A stretch of DNA of 64,000 nucleotides, taken from positions 186,001 through 250,000 of the forward strand of contig NZ_QGLF01000004.1 in NCBI RefSeq assembly GCF_003173055.1, written 5' to 3'. Shown here in pieces: positions 44,551-53,224 of this stretch (positions within the stretch are counted from its first letter, which is position 1; each line of letters starts with the position of its first letter). Below the pieces are notes generated by a model that saw only the letters and a program-made list of their open reading frames with translations, made no database searches and was not told where the DNA came from. A program made the translations under genes and the position numbers. This DNA comes from Zavarzinia compransoris (GTDB lineage Bacteria > Pseudomonadota > Alphaproteobacteria > Zavarziniales > Zavarziniaceae).

Positions 44551-45642
44551 TCAGCCCTTCGCCAGCGGCCCGTCGGGCAGGATCCAGGTCTGCGCCGGGG
44601 CGAAGCCGACGGCGATGCTGCCGTCCGCCTCGATCGGCGCCGGCCGCCCGTCGTTGACCAGCGACATGCGCAGCCGCAGGTCCGCCGGCGTCACCAGGGA
44701 GAGATGGCGGAGATTGCCCTCGAAGGCATCGCCCACCACCCGGGCGGCGACGATATTGTCGCCGGCCAGCGCCGGGCGGACCTGTTCCGGGCGGATGAAG
44801 GCGAGGCAGGTCTCGCCCGGCCGGTAATGGCGCCCGCCCGCGGCCGTGCCGTGAAGGACGAGGCCGCCCGCTGCCTCGGCGCTGACCGCATCGCCGTCCC
44901 GCGCGCTCACCGTGACCGGGATGGCGTTGGTCTCGCCGACGAAGGAGGCGACGAAACTGGTCTTCGGCTGGTCGTAGAGGGCGACCGGGTCCGCCACCTG
45001 CTCGATCACGCCCTTGCTCATCACCGCCACCCGGTCGGACATGGTCAGGGCCTCGCCCTGGTCGTGGGTGATATAGACGAAGGTCAGGCCGACCCGCTTC
45101 TGGATCTCGCGCAGTTCGCTCCGCATGTGCTGGCGCAGCTTGAGGTCCAGGGCGGACAGCGGCTCGTCCAGCAGCAGGATGTCCGGCTCGACCGCCAGCG
45201 CCCGGGCGATCGCCACCCGCTGGCGCTGGCCGCCGGACAATTCGGTCACCTTCTTGTCGGCGGTGCCGGGCAGGGCGATCAGGTCCAGCAATTCCTCCGC
45301 CCGCCGGCGCCGCTGCTTGCGGCCGACACCGCGCACCTCGAGGGGGAAGGCGATGTTCTCCGCCACCGTCATCAGGGGGAAGAGGGCGAGATTCTGGAAG
45401 ATCAGCGCGGTCGGGCGCTTGTTCGGGCCCACCCCCTTCATATCCTTGCCGCCGATCAGGACCCGGCCCTCGGTCGGCTGGATGAAGCCCGAGACGCAGC
45501 GCAGCAAAGTGGTCTTGCCGCAGCCGGACGGACCCAGAAAGGAAAAGAACTCCCCGCCCGCGATCTCGAGATGGGCGTCGTCGACCGCGAGATGGGCGCC
45601 GAAGCGGATCGAGACATGATCCAGGGTGATCGTCTTGGTCAT
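44551..45642 (-). CDS. Polyamine-type ABC transporter ATPase (PotA/PotG-like)
   Basis: 363 residues from the ATG at 45642. Walker A is FLGPSGCGKTTLLRCVSGF, signature LSGGQRQRVAIARAL and Walker B ILLLDEPLSALD, followed by the switch His in FVYITHDQGEALT. The C-terminal TOBE domain (CLAFIRPEQVRPALAGDNIV) may sense ligand or regulate. It energises uptake through the two permeases. A 255-base gap with a very strong hairpin separates it from the binding-protein gene, so its level may differ from that of PotD. Confidence 0.94.
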   Translation of the reverse strand: MTKTITLDHVSIRFGAHLAVDDAHLEIAGGEFFSFLGPSGCGKTTLLRCVSGFIQPTEGRVLIGGKDMKGVGPNKRPTALIFQNLALFPLMTVAENIAFPLEVRGVGRKQRRRRAEELLDLIALPGTADKKVTELSGGQRQRVAIARALAVEPDILLLDEPLSALDLKLRQHMRSELREIQKRVGLTFVYITHDQGEALTMSDRVAVMSKGVIEQVADPVALYDQPKTSFVASFVGETNAIPVTVSARDGDAVSAEAAGGLVLHGTAAGGRHYRPGETCLAFIRPEQVRPALAGDNIVAARVVGDAFEGNLRHLSLVTPADLRLRMSLVNDGRPAPIEADGSIAVGFAPAQTWILPDGPLAKG

Positions 45643-45857
45643 GCGCGCGTCCGATCGCAGCAGAAGAAGGGGGAGGGCAGGGCAGGAAAAGCGTCGTGCC
45701 CGATGGGAAACCGGGCACCCGGGGCCGCGCCGCCGGCATCGGCGGGCCCCGGCCGACCGGCATAGGGGGCCGGCCGCGACGATCGGTGAAGAATTCCAAG
45801 GGCAACCGCCAAGCCGTCGTCCTCGTTCGCAATGAAACATGCAGATGCGGATCGAGA

Positions 45858-45890
45858 CCCGGACCGGCGCGCCCCCCGCGCCGGTCCGGG
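45858..45890 (-). promoter_or_regulatory. Perfect 14-base stem-loop between potD and potA
   Basis: Arms 45858-45871 and 45877-45890 are exact reverse complements around a five-base C/G loop, 8-40 bases after the potD stop. No T-run follows on the minus strand. Such intercistronic hairpins after binding-protein genes often stabilise the upstream mRNA and lower expression of downstream genes; partial termination is also possible. Confidence 0.65.
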
Positions 45891-45897
45891 CCGGCCG

Positions 45898-47043
45898 TCA
45901 CGCGCTGAGGAACTTGTTGACGAATTCCGCGCGCTTTTCGGCATACCAGGGGGCTTCCGGCGGCCAGGGGTTCAGCTTGGCCAGGGCATCGCCCGGATAG
46001 GCATCGCCGAAATTCTTGGCATAGATGTCGCCGGCGTATTTCTCGGCGCCGGTGACGGGCGAATTGTAGCCGTGGGTCTTGATCGCCTCGCCGGCCAGCG
46101 CAGGGTCGTAGCAGGCTTCGATGAAGGCATAGACCTGATCGACGTTCTTCACGCCGACCGGCAGGGCCAGGCCGTCGACCCAGGCCATGGCGCCTTCCAC
46201 CGGGGCGCGGTACATCACCGGCTCGCCCGCGGTCTTCAAGGCGATCGGCGGGCCGTCCCAGGTCTGGCCGACGATCACGCCCTCGTTGAGAAGCCCGTTC
46301 TTCTGCGTGTCGGCATCGTTCCACAGCAGCTTCAGGTTCTTCTTCTTCGAGATGCAATAGTCGGTCAGCTTGGTCCAGACCTCGGTCAGCTTTTCCGGGG
46401 TCTCATAGGCCGACCACATGGTGCCCGGCGCCCATTCGCCCTTGTGTTCCAGGGCAAGGCCGGCGCCCAGCATGCAGGAATGGCCGCGGCCCATGGTCTT
46501 GCCCGCATTGGCATCGTCCCAGACGTCGCCGTAGGACGGGAATTCGCCCTTCGGGGTGAATTTGTCGGTGCGCCAGGCGACGCCCTCGGTGCCCCAGATG
46601 TGCGGAATCCACATCGTGCCCTTGGCGCCGAAATTCCAGTTCGCCTCGCCGGCCTTGGCCATGGCGGGGTTCACCTTGTCGATCGGGATCTTCTTCATGT
46701 CGAAGGGCTGGATCAGGCCCAGCGGTTCCCACAGCAGCGAGCGGTTCATGGTCGGCGTGATCAGGTCGAAGCCCTGGCCGTTCGTCGCCTTCATCTTGTT
46801 GAGGATGTCGTCGTTCGAGCCGATGCCGGTGAAATTGATCTTGATCCCGGTCTTCTTGGTGAAAGCCTCGCGGAAACTGTCCGGCAGGTAGTCGGACCAC
46901 ATCATGATGTTGATCTCGCCGGACGAGGCGAGCGCGCTGCGGCTGATGATCGCCGGCATGGCCAGGGCGGTGCCCCCGGCGGCGGCGGCCTTCAGGACGG
47001 AACGGCGGCTGACGCCCCTCTCCATGCGGTTCTTCGATGCCAT
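45898..47043 (-). CDS. Polyamine-type ABC transporter substrate-binding protein (PotD/PotF-like)
   Basis: 381 residues from the ATG at 47043; a TTG two codons upstream is unlikely. The N-terminus has a Tat signal (RRSVLKAAAAGGTALAMPA), unusual for PotD of enteric bacteria but common in Alphaproteobacteria. The mature protein is a class D SBP with INIMMWSDYLPDSFREAF, DLITPTMNRSLLWEPLGLI and VGQTWDGPPIALKTAGEP. The aromatic and acidic residues (Trp in MMWSDY, Asp in TWDG) fit amine binding. It captures polyamine or a related amine in the periplasm. Divergent from the MocR regulator. Confidence 0.92.
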   Translation of the reverse strand: MASKNRMERGVSRRSVLKAAAAGGTALAMPAIISRSALASSGEINIMMWSDYLPDSFREAFTKKTGIKINFTGIGSNDDILNKMKATNGQGFDLITPTMNRSLLWEPLGLIQPFDMKKIPIDKVNPAMAKAGEANWNFGAKGTMWIPHIWGTEGVAWRTDKFTPKGEFPSYGDVWDDANAGKTMGRGHSCMLGAGLALEHKGEWAPGTMWSAYETPEKLTEVWTKLTDYCISKKKNLKLLWNDADTQKNGLLNEGVIVGQTWDGPPIALKTAGEPVMYRAPVEGAMAWVDGLALPVGVKNVDQVYAFIEACYDPALAGEAIKTHGYNSPVTGAEKYAGDIYAKNFGDAYPGDALAKLNPWPPEAPWYAEKRAEFVNKFLSA

Positions 47044-47098
47044 CGACAATCCTTCCCCTGGTCTGCCTGCGCATGATGCGGTGCAAAAACGCTAGGTC

Positions 47099-47124
47099 GA
47101 TCCAGGCTTTCGGGTTTAGATCCA
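47099..47124. promoter_or_regulatory. Candidate MocR operator: direct repeat GATCCA spaced 20 bases
   Basis: GATCCAGG at 47099 and GATCCACG at 47119 repeat in the same orientation at exactly 20 bases, about two helical turns. They lie in the 95-112-base region between potD and the divergent MocR-type gene. MocR regulators such as GabR, PdxR and TauR bind direct repeats in this kind of position. Confidence 0.45.
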
Positions 47125-47137
47125 CGGGAAAGTTTTT

Positions 47138-48652
47138 TTGGTGCCAGGAAGGGCCGTGCTGGACCGCTACTTCATCGAGCCCCTCGACCACGGCCGGCGG
47201 CTGCAACAGCAGGTGCACGACCGCCTGGTCGAGGCGATCCTGGACGGCGGGGTGCCGCCGCACGAACCCCTGCCGGCGACCCGCGACCTGGCGGAACGGA
47301 TCGGCGTCTCGCGCAATACGGTGGTTCTCGTCTACGAGCGGCTGGTCGAGGACGGCTATCTGACCCCGGTCAGGCGGCGCGGTCATTTCATCAACGAGCA
47401 ATATGTCCGCCAGCAGCTGAACGTCCGCCTGGACTATCGCCCCACCACCCTGTTCCGGGGCGACGAGGCGGCGGGCCGGGCCTGGGCCGACCGGCTGCGC
47501 CAGCAGCCGTCGCTGAACCGCAACATCGTGAAGCCGGCCAATTGGCGCGATTACCGCTATCCCTTCATCTACGGCCAGGTGACGACGGACAAGGTCTCGA
47601 TCGCGCGCTGGCGCGACTGCACCCGGCTGGCCGGCACGCCCTATCACGCCACCGCCTGGGTCGGCGACTTGATCGATGCGGACGATCCCCTGCTGGTCGA
47701 ACAGATCATTTCCCGCGTCCTGCCCCAGCGCGGCCTGAAGGCGCGGCCGGACCAGGTGCTGATCACCATCGGCTCGCAGAATGCCCTCTATATGGTCGCG
47801 CAATTGCTGTGCGGGCCGGGGGTGCGGGCGGGGATCGAGAACCCGGGCTATGTCGATGCCCGCAACATCCTGGCGGCGACGGGGGCGGAGCTCGTGCCGC
47901 TGGCGGTCGATGCCAACGGCGTCGTCGTCGGGCCCGAGATCGAGGGCTGCGACCTCGCCTATGTCACGCCCAGCCACCAGTCGCCGACCAGCGTCACCCT
48001 GTCCCTGCAACGGCGCATCGCCCTGGTCGAGGCGGCGCGGCGCCACGATCTGCTCCTGATCGAGGACGACTACGAGCACGAGCTGAACTTCATCGGCGCC
48101 CAGCGCGGCGCCTTGAAGAGTTTCGACAATTCCGGCCGCACAATCTATCTGGGCAGCCTGTCGAAGGCGCTGTTCCCGGGCCTGCGCCTCGGCTTCGTGG
48201 TCGCGCCGGAACCTTTGGTGCGCGAGCTGCGGGCGCTGCGCCGGCTCATGTACCGCCACCCCTCGGCCCATGACCAGCGGGCCATGGCGATCTTCATCAT
48301 GGAGGGGCATCTCGATGCCCATATCCGCCGGGTGCGCGATCAGCTGGCGCGGAAATGGACCCTGATGTACCGCGAACTCGCCGCCCGGCTGCCCCAATGC
48401 CAGGCGACGGCGACCACCGGCGGCTCCGCCGTCTGGCTGCGCCTGCCCCCGGGCGTCGATTGCTGGGACCTGCAGCGGGCGGCGGCGAAGCGCGGCGTGC
48501 TGATCGAGCCGGGCGACATTCATTTCCACGGCAGCCAGCCGCCGCGCCATTTCATCCGCCTCGGCTTTGCCGCCATCGCCCAGGACCAGATCGCCCCCGG
48601 CCTCGGCGAATTACAGCAGGCGATCGATGATCTGGCGCGAAAGGACCCCTGA
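47138..48652 (+). CDS. MocR-family regulator (GntR winged helix + aminotransferase domain)
   Basis: 504 residues from the first in-frame TTG; the GTG at 47156 (VLDRYFIEPLDHG) is better placed after AGGAAGGG and gives 498. Residues ~20-90 form a GntR winged helix (PLPATRDLAERIGVSRNTVV and LVEDGYLTPVRRRGHF). A long linker leads to a fold-type-I aminotransferase domain with YVTPSHQSPTSVTLSLQRR, IEDDYEHELNF and the PLP lysine in YLGSLSKALFPGLRLGF. Such proteins sense amino compounds through PLP. Divergent from the polyamine-type transporter, so it likely regulates it. Confidence 0.92.
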   Translation: MVPGRAVLDRYFIEPLDHGRRLQQQVHDRLVEAILDGGVPPHEPLPATRDLAERIGVSRNTVVLVYERLVEDGYLTPVRRRGHFINEQYVRQQLNVRLDYRPTTLFRGDEAAGRAWADRLRQQPSLNRNIVKPANWRDYRYPFIYGQVTTDKVSIARWRDCTRLAGTPYHATAWVGDLIDADDPLLVEQIISRVLPQRGLKARPDQVLITIGSQNALYMVAQLLCGPGVRAGIENPGYVDARNILAATGAELVPLAVDANGVVVGPEIEGCDLAYVTPSHQSPTSVTLSLQRRIALVEAARRHDLLLIEDDYEHELNFIGAQRGALKSFDNSGRTIYLGSLSKALFPGLRLGFVVAPEPLVRELRALRRLMYRHPSAHDQRAMAIFIMEGHLDAHIRRVRDQLARKWTLMYRELAARLPQCQATATTGGSAVWLRLPPGVDCWDLQRAAAKRGVLIEPGDIHFHGSQPPRHFIRLGFAAIAQDQIAPGLGELQQAIDDLARKDP

Positions 48653-48739
48653 TATTTTGGGGGGTAGGCAGGGAATTCGGAACTTGCCACCCTCGCCGCC
48701 GTGCGCATGGTGCACCTGCTTCAGGGTCGGGAAAACACA

Positions 48740-49846
48740 ATGACAAGCGACGCCAGCATCCTCTTCCGTCCGTTCGACGTGAAGACGCTTCACATGAAGA
48801 ACCGGGTGGTCATGGCCCCGATGACCCGGGATTTCTCGCCCAACGGCGTGCCGGGCGACAATGTGGTCGAATATTACCGCAAGCGCGCGGCCGGCGGCGT
48901 CGGCCTGATCGTGACCGAAGGCACCACGATCGATCATCCCGCGGCCTCCGGCTCCGACAATTACCCCCGCTTCCACGGCGATGCGCTGGAGGGCTGGAAA
49001 AAGGTGGTCGCCGCGGTCCATGCCGAGGGCGGGCTGATCGCGCCCCAGCTCTGGCATCTCGGCATGATGCGGAACGCCAAGGCCGTGTTCAATCCGGACG
49101 TGCCGAGCGTCGGCCCCTCGGGCCTCAAGGTCCCGGGCAAGCGCAGCGGGCACACGCTGACCGACAGCGAGATCGGCGACATCATCGCCGCCTTCGCCAA
49201 GGGCGCGGTGGATGCCAAGGCGATCGGCTTCGATGCCGCCGAATTCCACGGCGCCCACGGCTATCTGATCGACCAGTTCTTCTGGGACGGCACCAACGAG
49301 CGCACCGACAAATGGGGCGGCGATCTCGTCGCCCGCGGCCGTTTCGGGGTCGAGGTGGTGAAGGCGGCGCGGGCCGCGGTCGGCCCCGACTTCCCGCTGA
49401 TCCTGCGCATCTCGCAGTGGAAGCAGCAGGATTTCACCAAGCGGCTGGCCGACAGCCCGGCCGAATGGGAAGCCTTCATCACGCCCTTCGTCGATGCCGG
49501 CGTCGATGTCTTCCATTGCTCGACCCGGCGCTTCTGGGTGCCGGAATTCGAGGGCTCGGACCTCAATCTCGCCGGCTGGACCAAGAAGCTGACCGGCAAG
49601 CCGACGATCACGGTCGGCAGCGTTTCGCTTGGCGGTAGCGACGATTTCATCGCCGCCTTCGCCGGCCAGGGGGCGGAGATCGCCGCGATCGACGACCTCG
49701 TGAACCGGATGGAGAAGGGCGAGTTCGACCTCGTCGCCATCGGCCGCGCCCTGCTGGCCAACCCGGATTGGCCGCACCTCGTCGAGGCCGGCCGCTTCGG
49801 CGACCTCAAGGCCTATTCGAAGGACGTGCTCGTCGAACTGGTATAA
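48740..49846 (+). CDS. NADH:flavin oxidoreductase (old yellow enzyme family)
   Basis: 368 residues from the ATG at 48740 (MTSDASILFRPFDVK); earlier in-frame starts exist. OYE signatures are LHMKNRVVMAPMTR with FMN contacts, EGTTIDHPAASG, IAPQLWHLGMM, and the substrate-binding/catalytic FDAAEFHGAHGYLIDQFFW. In most members the pair is His-Asn or His-His; here EFHGAHG shows His-xx-His. The C-terminal half has ITVGSVSL and AIGRALLANPDWPHLV. The enzyme reduces activated alkenes with NAD(P)H; the natural substrate is unknown. 87 bases after the MocR gene; a regulatory link is possible but not shown. Confidence 0.9.
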   Translation: MTSDASILFRPFDVKTLHMKNRVVMAPMTRDFSPNGVPGDNVVEYYRKRAAGGVGLIVTEGTTIDHPAASGSDNYPRFHGDALEGWKKVVAAVHAEGGLIAPQLWHLGMMRNAKAVFNPDVPSVGPSGLKVPGKRSGHTLTDSEIGDIIAAFAKGAVDAKAIGFDAAEFHGAHGYLIDQFFWDGTNERTDKWGGDLVARGRFGVEVVKAARAAVGPDFPLILRISQWKQQDFTKRLADSPAEWEAFITPFVDAGVDVFHCSTRRFWVPEFEGSDLNLAGWTKKLTGKPTITVGSVSLGGSDDFIAAFAGQGAEIAAIDDLVNRMEKGEFDLVAIGRALLANPDWPHLVEAGRFGDLKAYSKDVLVELV

Positions 49847-49852
49847 GGGGGA

Positions 49853-50071
49853 TCAGCCCGGCGCCTGGATCAGGAAGCCGAGCAGGACCAGCCCGGCCAG
49901 GATGGCAAGGCCGATGGCGCCGTCGCGCAGGCGTTTCCGCCGGCTGTAGGCGGCCGGCAGGCGCCCGGGCGGCGCCAGCCGGCGCTGGGCCCTTTCGATC
50001 AGCGTGCCGAGCAGGGCGGCGGCGACGACCCCGATGATGACCAGCGCGGCGATGACGAGGATGCGGCCCAT
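49853..50071 (-). CDS. Small hypothetical membrane protein
   Basis: 72 residues with two membrane helices: ILVIAALVIIGVVAAALLG at the N-terminus and AIGLAILAGLVLLGFLI near the C-terminus, joined by a basic loop (IERAQRRLAPPG... YSRRKRLRDG). Positive-inside rule puts the loop in the cytoplasm. No family recognised. It starts 3 bases after the rmuC stop, so it is probably translated with RmuC. Confidence 0.65.
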   Translation of the reverse strand: MGRILVIAALVIIGVVAAALLGTLIERAQRRLAPPGRLPAAYSRRKRLRDGAIGLAILAGLVLLGFLIQAPG

Positions 50072-50074
50072 CGC

Positions 50075-51283
50075 TCAGGGCTCCTCGTCGTCGTCGCCGG
50101 CAAGCGACGGGGGTTCCGCCTCGATCAGGCGGGCGGTGCTGGCGGCGTCCAGGCTCTCGACCTTGCGCAGGTGGCGGTCGATGGCGCGGCGCCGGACCGC
50201 CACCCGGTCGATCTGCTGGCTGGCTTCCGACAGTTTCCGCTGCACCTTGTCCAGGACCTCGCCGTATTTGGCGAATTCGGTCTTCACCGCGCCCAGCAAT
50301 TGCCAGACCTCGCTGGAGCGTTTCTCGATCGCAAGGGTGCGGAAGCCCATCTGCAGGCTGTTCAGCAGGGCGGCGAGCGTGGTCGGGCCCGCGGTCACCA
50401 CCCGGCAGTCGCGCTGGAGACTGTCCAGCAGCCCCGGGCGGCGCAGCGCCTCGGCATAGAGGCCTTCGGTCGGCAGGAACATGACAGCGAAATCGGTGGT
50501 GCGCGGCGGGCTGATGTATTTGTCGCGGATGTCGCGGGCGAAACCCTTCAGCCGGGTCTCCAGTGCCTTGCCCGCCGCCTCGACCGCGTCGTGATCGGCA
50601 AGGTCGACCGCTTCGAGCAGGCGCTCGTAATCCTCGCGCGGGAATTTGGCGTCGATCGGCAGCCAGACTTCCTGGTCGGGGCCCTGGCCGGGCAGGCGGA
50701 CGACATATTCGACCCGCTCCGCGCTGCCGGCCACCGGGGCGACATTGGCCAGATATTGTTCCGGGGTCAGGATGTCGGTCAGCAGGGCGTCGAGCTGCAT
50801 CTCGCCCCAGATGCCGCGCGACTTCACATTGCCCAGCACGCGCTTCAGGTCGCCGACGCCGGCCGCCAGCGTCTGCATTTCGCCGAGCCCCCGATGCACC
50901 TGTTCCAGCCGGTCCGAGACGAGGCGGAACGACTCGCCGAGCCGCTGTTCCAGGGTGCCTTGCAGCTTTTCGTCGACGGTGCGGCGCATTTCCTCGAGCT
51001 TGGCGGCCGAATCGGCGGCGAGACGCTCGACCCTGGTTTCCAGGGCCTGGGCCAGCGCATCGACCCGGCCGCCGAAATCCGTGCCGAAATGGCGCAAGCC
51101 CGCCGCCGCCTCGCCCCGGTTCTGCGCCGATTCCTCGCGGAAGGCCCGTTCCAGCCCTTCCAGCCGGGCCGCCAGCCCGTCCTGCCCGCCGCGGCCACGC
51201 AGCAGGGCGGCAAGGCCGAGGCCGAGGGCGACGATCGCGGCCAGGGCCAGCAGGAGTTCGGTTGGCGACAGGGTAATCATCAT
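50075..51283 (-). CDS. rmuC: DNA recombination protein RmuC
   Basis: 402 residues from the ATG at 51283 (MMITLSPTELLLALAA). An N-terminal membrane helix is followed by a long coiled coil (residues ~40-130). The RmuC nuclease-like domain then has VKSRGIWGEMQLDALLTDIL, VWLPIDAKFPREDYERL, YISPPRTTDFAVMFLPTEGL and GPTTLAALLNSLQMGFRTLA. The D...DAK line is the PD-(D/E)XK-like core. RmuC limits inversions and other rearrangements at short inverted repeats and protects against phage in some systems. Acidic C-terminus (GDDDEEP). Confidence 0.93.
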   Translation of the reverse strand: MMITLSPTELLLALAAIVALGLGLAALLRGRGGQDGLAARLEGLERAFREESAQNRGEAAAGLRHFGTDFGGRVDALAQALETRVERLAADSAAKLEEMRRTVDEKLQGTLEQRLGESFRLVSDRLEQVHRGLGEMQTLAAGVGDLKRVLGNVKSRGIWGEMQLDALLTDILTPEQYLANVAPVAGSAERVEYVVRLPGQGPDQEVWLPIDAKFPREDYERLLEAVDLADHDAVEAAGKALETRLKGFARDIRDKYISPPRTTDFAVMFLPTEGLYAEALRRPGLLDSLQRDCRVVTAGPTTLAALLNSLQMGFRTLAIEKRSSEVWQLLGAVKTEFAKYGEVLDKVQRKLSEASQQIDRVAVRRRAIDRHLRKVESLDAASTARLIEAEPPSLAGDDDEEP

Positions 51284-51399
51284 GCGACCATGGTGCAGGC
51301 CCGAAGCCTCGGGCAACAGTTGACGAATTGGCCGCGATCAGACCATGTTCTCGCCGGACGTGAAACGTCGAAGCGCCGCTTGATGGAGTAAGCCAGGAC

Positions 51400-51693
51400 A
51401 TGCAGGCCCGGATCTATGTGCCGACCAAGAACGCGATGCAGTCGGGCAAGGCCAACAGCCGCCATTGGGTGCTGGAGTTCGAGCCCGAGGCGATCCGCCG
51501 CCTCGATCCCCTGATGGGCTGGACCGGCACCACCGACATGAACGGCGAAGTGCGCATGACCTTCGAGTCCCGGGAGGCCGCCGTCGCCTATTGCGAAAAG
51601 CTCCGCATCCCCTACGAGGTCCAGGATCCGAAGCCCTTCCCGCTGAAGATCAAGACCTACGCCGACAATTTCCGCTTCGACCGCGTCCGCTGA
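51400..51693 (+). CDS. NDUFS4-like (ETC complex I conserved region) protein
   Basis: 97 residues. The pattern ARIYVPTKNAMQSGKANSRH, WVLEFEPEAIRRLDPLMGWT, EVRMTFESREAAVAYCEKL and IKTYADNFRFDRVR is the alphaproteobacterial homologue of the mitochondrial NDUFS4 accessory subunit. It associates with the peripheral arm of respiratory complex I. Presence of this gene is a good marker for Alphaproteobacteria. Short leader with a GGAG-like ribosome site, followed 10 bases later by the tRNA gene. Confidence 0.94.
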   Translation: MQARIYVPTKNAMQSGKANSRHWVLEFEPEAIRRLDPLMGWTGTTDMNGEVRMTFESREAAVAYCEKLRIPYEVQDPKPFPLKIKTYADNFRFDRVR

Positions 51694-51703
51694 CCCCACC
51701 CGC

Positions 51704-51780
51704 GGCCCCGTAGCTCAGCTGGATAGAGCACCCGCCTTCTAAGCGGGATGTCGCAGGTTCGAGCCCTGCCGGGGTCGCCA
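51704..51780 (+). tRNA. tRNA-Arg (anticodon TCT)
   Basis: A 77-base cloverleaf including encoded CCA. Acceptor GGCCCCG pairs with CGGGGTC (one G-U), the D arm is GCTC...GAGC, the anticodon stem CCCGC/GCGGG encloses the loop CTTCTAA with anticodon TCT at 51738-51740, and the T arm is GCAGG TTCGAGC CCTGC. It reads AGA and, by wobble, AGG. It lies immediately downstream of the NDUFS4-like gene and may share its transcript. Confidence 0.97.
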
Positions 51781-51781
51781 T

Positions 51782-51798
51782 TTATGCCATTGGCATAA
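51782..51798 (+). terminator. Hairpin after tRNA-Arg
   Basis: TTATGCCA and TGGCATAA form a self-complementary hairpin starting two bases after the tRNA, followed a few bases on by a short T-run (TTTT at 51804-51807). A plausible tRNA terminator or processing signal. Confidence 0.4.
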
Positions 51799-51942
51799 AA
51801 GACTTTTCCGTCTGTCCCGGCCCCTTGCGGGGAAGGTGGTCCGCGGGCTTTGCCAACGGTCGCGTTACGAATTCTCCACACGACCTGACCCCTCGACTAA
51901 GCTAGTGTTGAGCACTGGGTCCAGCGTCGGGAGTATTGCCCC

Positions 51943-52389
51943 ATGGCCGTTGCGAAACCGGATCTTTACGAGCGTGACTTCTACGCCTGGGCGAATGAGC
52001 AGGCGGCATTGCTGCGTGCCGGCAAGCTGGCGGCGGCCGACATCGAGCACATCGCCGAGGAAATCGAGAGCATGGGCAAGACCGAGAAGCGCGAGCTGGT
52101 CAGCCGGCTGACCGTCCTGCTCCTGCATCTGCTGAAATGGCAGTACCAGTCCGATCACCTGCCGTCCGCTTCCTGGGAAGTCACCATTCGGGTGCAGCGC
52201 CGCGCCCTCGCCAGGCACCTCCAGGACAATCCAAGCCTGAAGGCCAAGACCCGGGAAGCCCTTGAGGATGCCTATGGGGATGCCGTCCTGCAGGCGCCGG
52301 TCGAGACCGCCTTGCCGAAGTCGGCATTTCCCGCGAAATGTCCCTGGACCTTCGAACAGGCCATGGCCGAGGACTTTTGGCCGGAGTGA
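51943..52389 (+). CDS. DUF29 family protein
   Basis: 148 residues. The DUF29 pattern is evident: LYERDFYAWANEQAALLRAG, IAEEIESMGKTEKRELVSRL and TVLLLHLLKWQYQ, then WEVTIRVQRRALARHL. Members are helical, cytoplasmic and of unknown function; they are frequent in cyanobacteria and Alphaproteobacteria and often multi-copy. It lies 162 bases after tRNA-Arg and converges with the ABC permease gene. No integrase accompanies it. Confidence 0.9.
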   Translation: MAVAKPDLYERDFYAWANEQAALLRAGKLAAADIEHIAEEIESMGKTEKRELVSRLTVLLLHLLKWQYQSDHLPSASWEVTIRVQRRALARHLQDNPSLKAKTREALEDAYGDAVLQAPVETALPKSAFPAKCPWTFEQAMAEDFWPE

Positions 52390-52420
52390 TCCCGCTGGCC
52401 CAAGCTGCCCGCCGCAGGCC

Positions 52421-53224
52421 TCAGCGCAGCATGCCCCAGCGCCGGACGGTGACGGTTTCGAGCCCGCGGAAGACCACGGCTTCGACCAGGAGGCCGATCA
52501 GGATCACGGCGGCGAGGCCGGCGAAGACCGTGTCGGTGAACAATTCGTTCCGGGCGCGGAAGATGAACCAGCCAAGGCCGCCCTGGCCCGAATTCACGCC
52601 GAAGACGAGTTCGGCCGCGATCAGCGTGCGCCAGGCGAAGGCCCAGCCGATGCGCAGGCCCGAGATCAGCTGCGGCAGGGCGGAGGGGATCAGGATCCGG
52701 ATCACATAGGCCGGTCCCTTCAGCCCGTAGTTCCGCCCGACCAGGCGATGGGTCTCCGGCACCGCTTCGAAGCCCGAGAGGGCGGCCAGGGCGAAGGGCC
52801 AGATCACCGCATTGACCAGGACGAACAGCAGGCTGCCGAGGCCGAGGCCGAACCACAGCATGGCGAGCGGCAGCAGGGCGATCGCCGGCAGGGGGTTCAG
52901 CATCGCCGCCACCGTTTGCAGGGCGTCGCGCAGGAAACTGTTGGCGACCGCCAGCGAGACCAGCACCACGCCGATGGCGAGCGCGATCAGATAGCCCTCG
53001 ACCAGCACCGCGAGCGAGCCGCCGACCGCCGGCAGCAGCCGCCCGTCGAGCACGGCCGCGTGAAACGCCGCCGCCGTTTCCAGGAAGCTCGGGAACATGA
53101 TCGGGTTGTTCTGCACCCTGGCCGCCACTTCCCAGGCGACGGCGAGCAGGACGAGGACGAGGCCGCGCCGGACCGCGAGCGAGGCCAGCAGGCGGCGCGC
53201 CGGCGACGGCGGGCGGACGGTCAC
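52421..53224 (-). CDS. ABC transporter permease (SsuC/TauC/NrtB family)
   Basis: 267 residues, about six membrane helices. The family blocks are LVLVLLAVAWEVAARVQNNP, IALAIGVVLVSLAVANSF, and the EAA-like loop VGRNYGLKGPAYVIRIL followed by IPSALPQLISGLRIGWAFAW. It is the single permease of a three-gene importer for sulfonates, nitrate, bicarbonate, pyrimidine precursors or similar; the substrate class cannot be fixed from this subunit. Start overlaps the ATPase stop (53221-53224). Confidence 0.92.
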   Translation of the reverse strand: MTVRPPSPARRLLASLAVRRGLVLVLLAVAWEVAARVQNNPIMFPSFLETAAAFHAAVLDGRLLPAVGGSLAVLVEGYLIALAIGVVLVSLAVANSFLRDALQTVAAMLNPLPAIALLPLAMLWFGLGLGSLLFVLVNAVIWPFALAALSGFEAVPETHRLVGRNYGLKGPAYVIRILIPSALPQLISGLRIGWAFAWRTLIAAELVFGVNSGQGGLGWFIFRARNELFTDTVFAGLAAVILIGLLVEAVVFRGLETVTVRRWGMLR

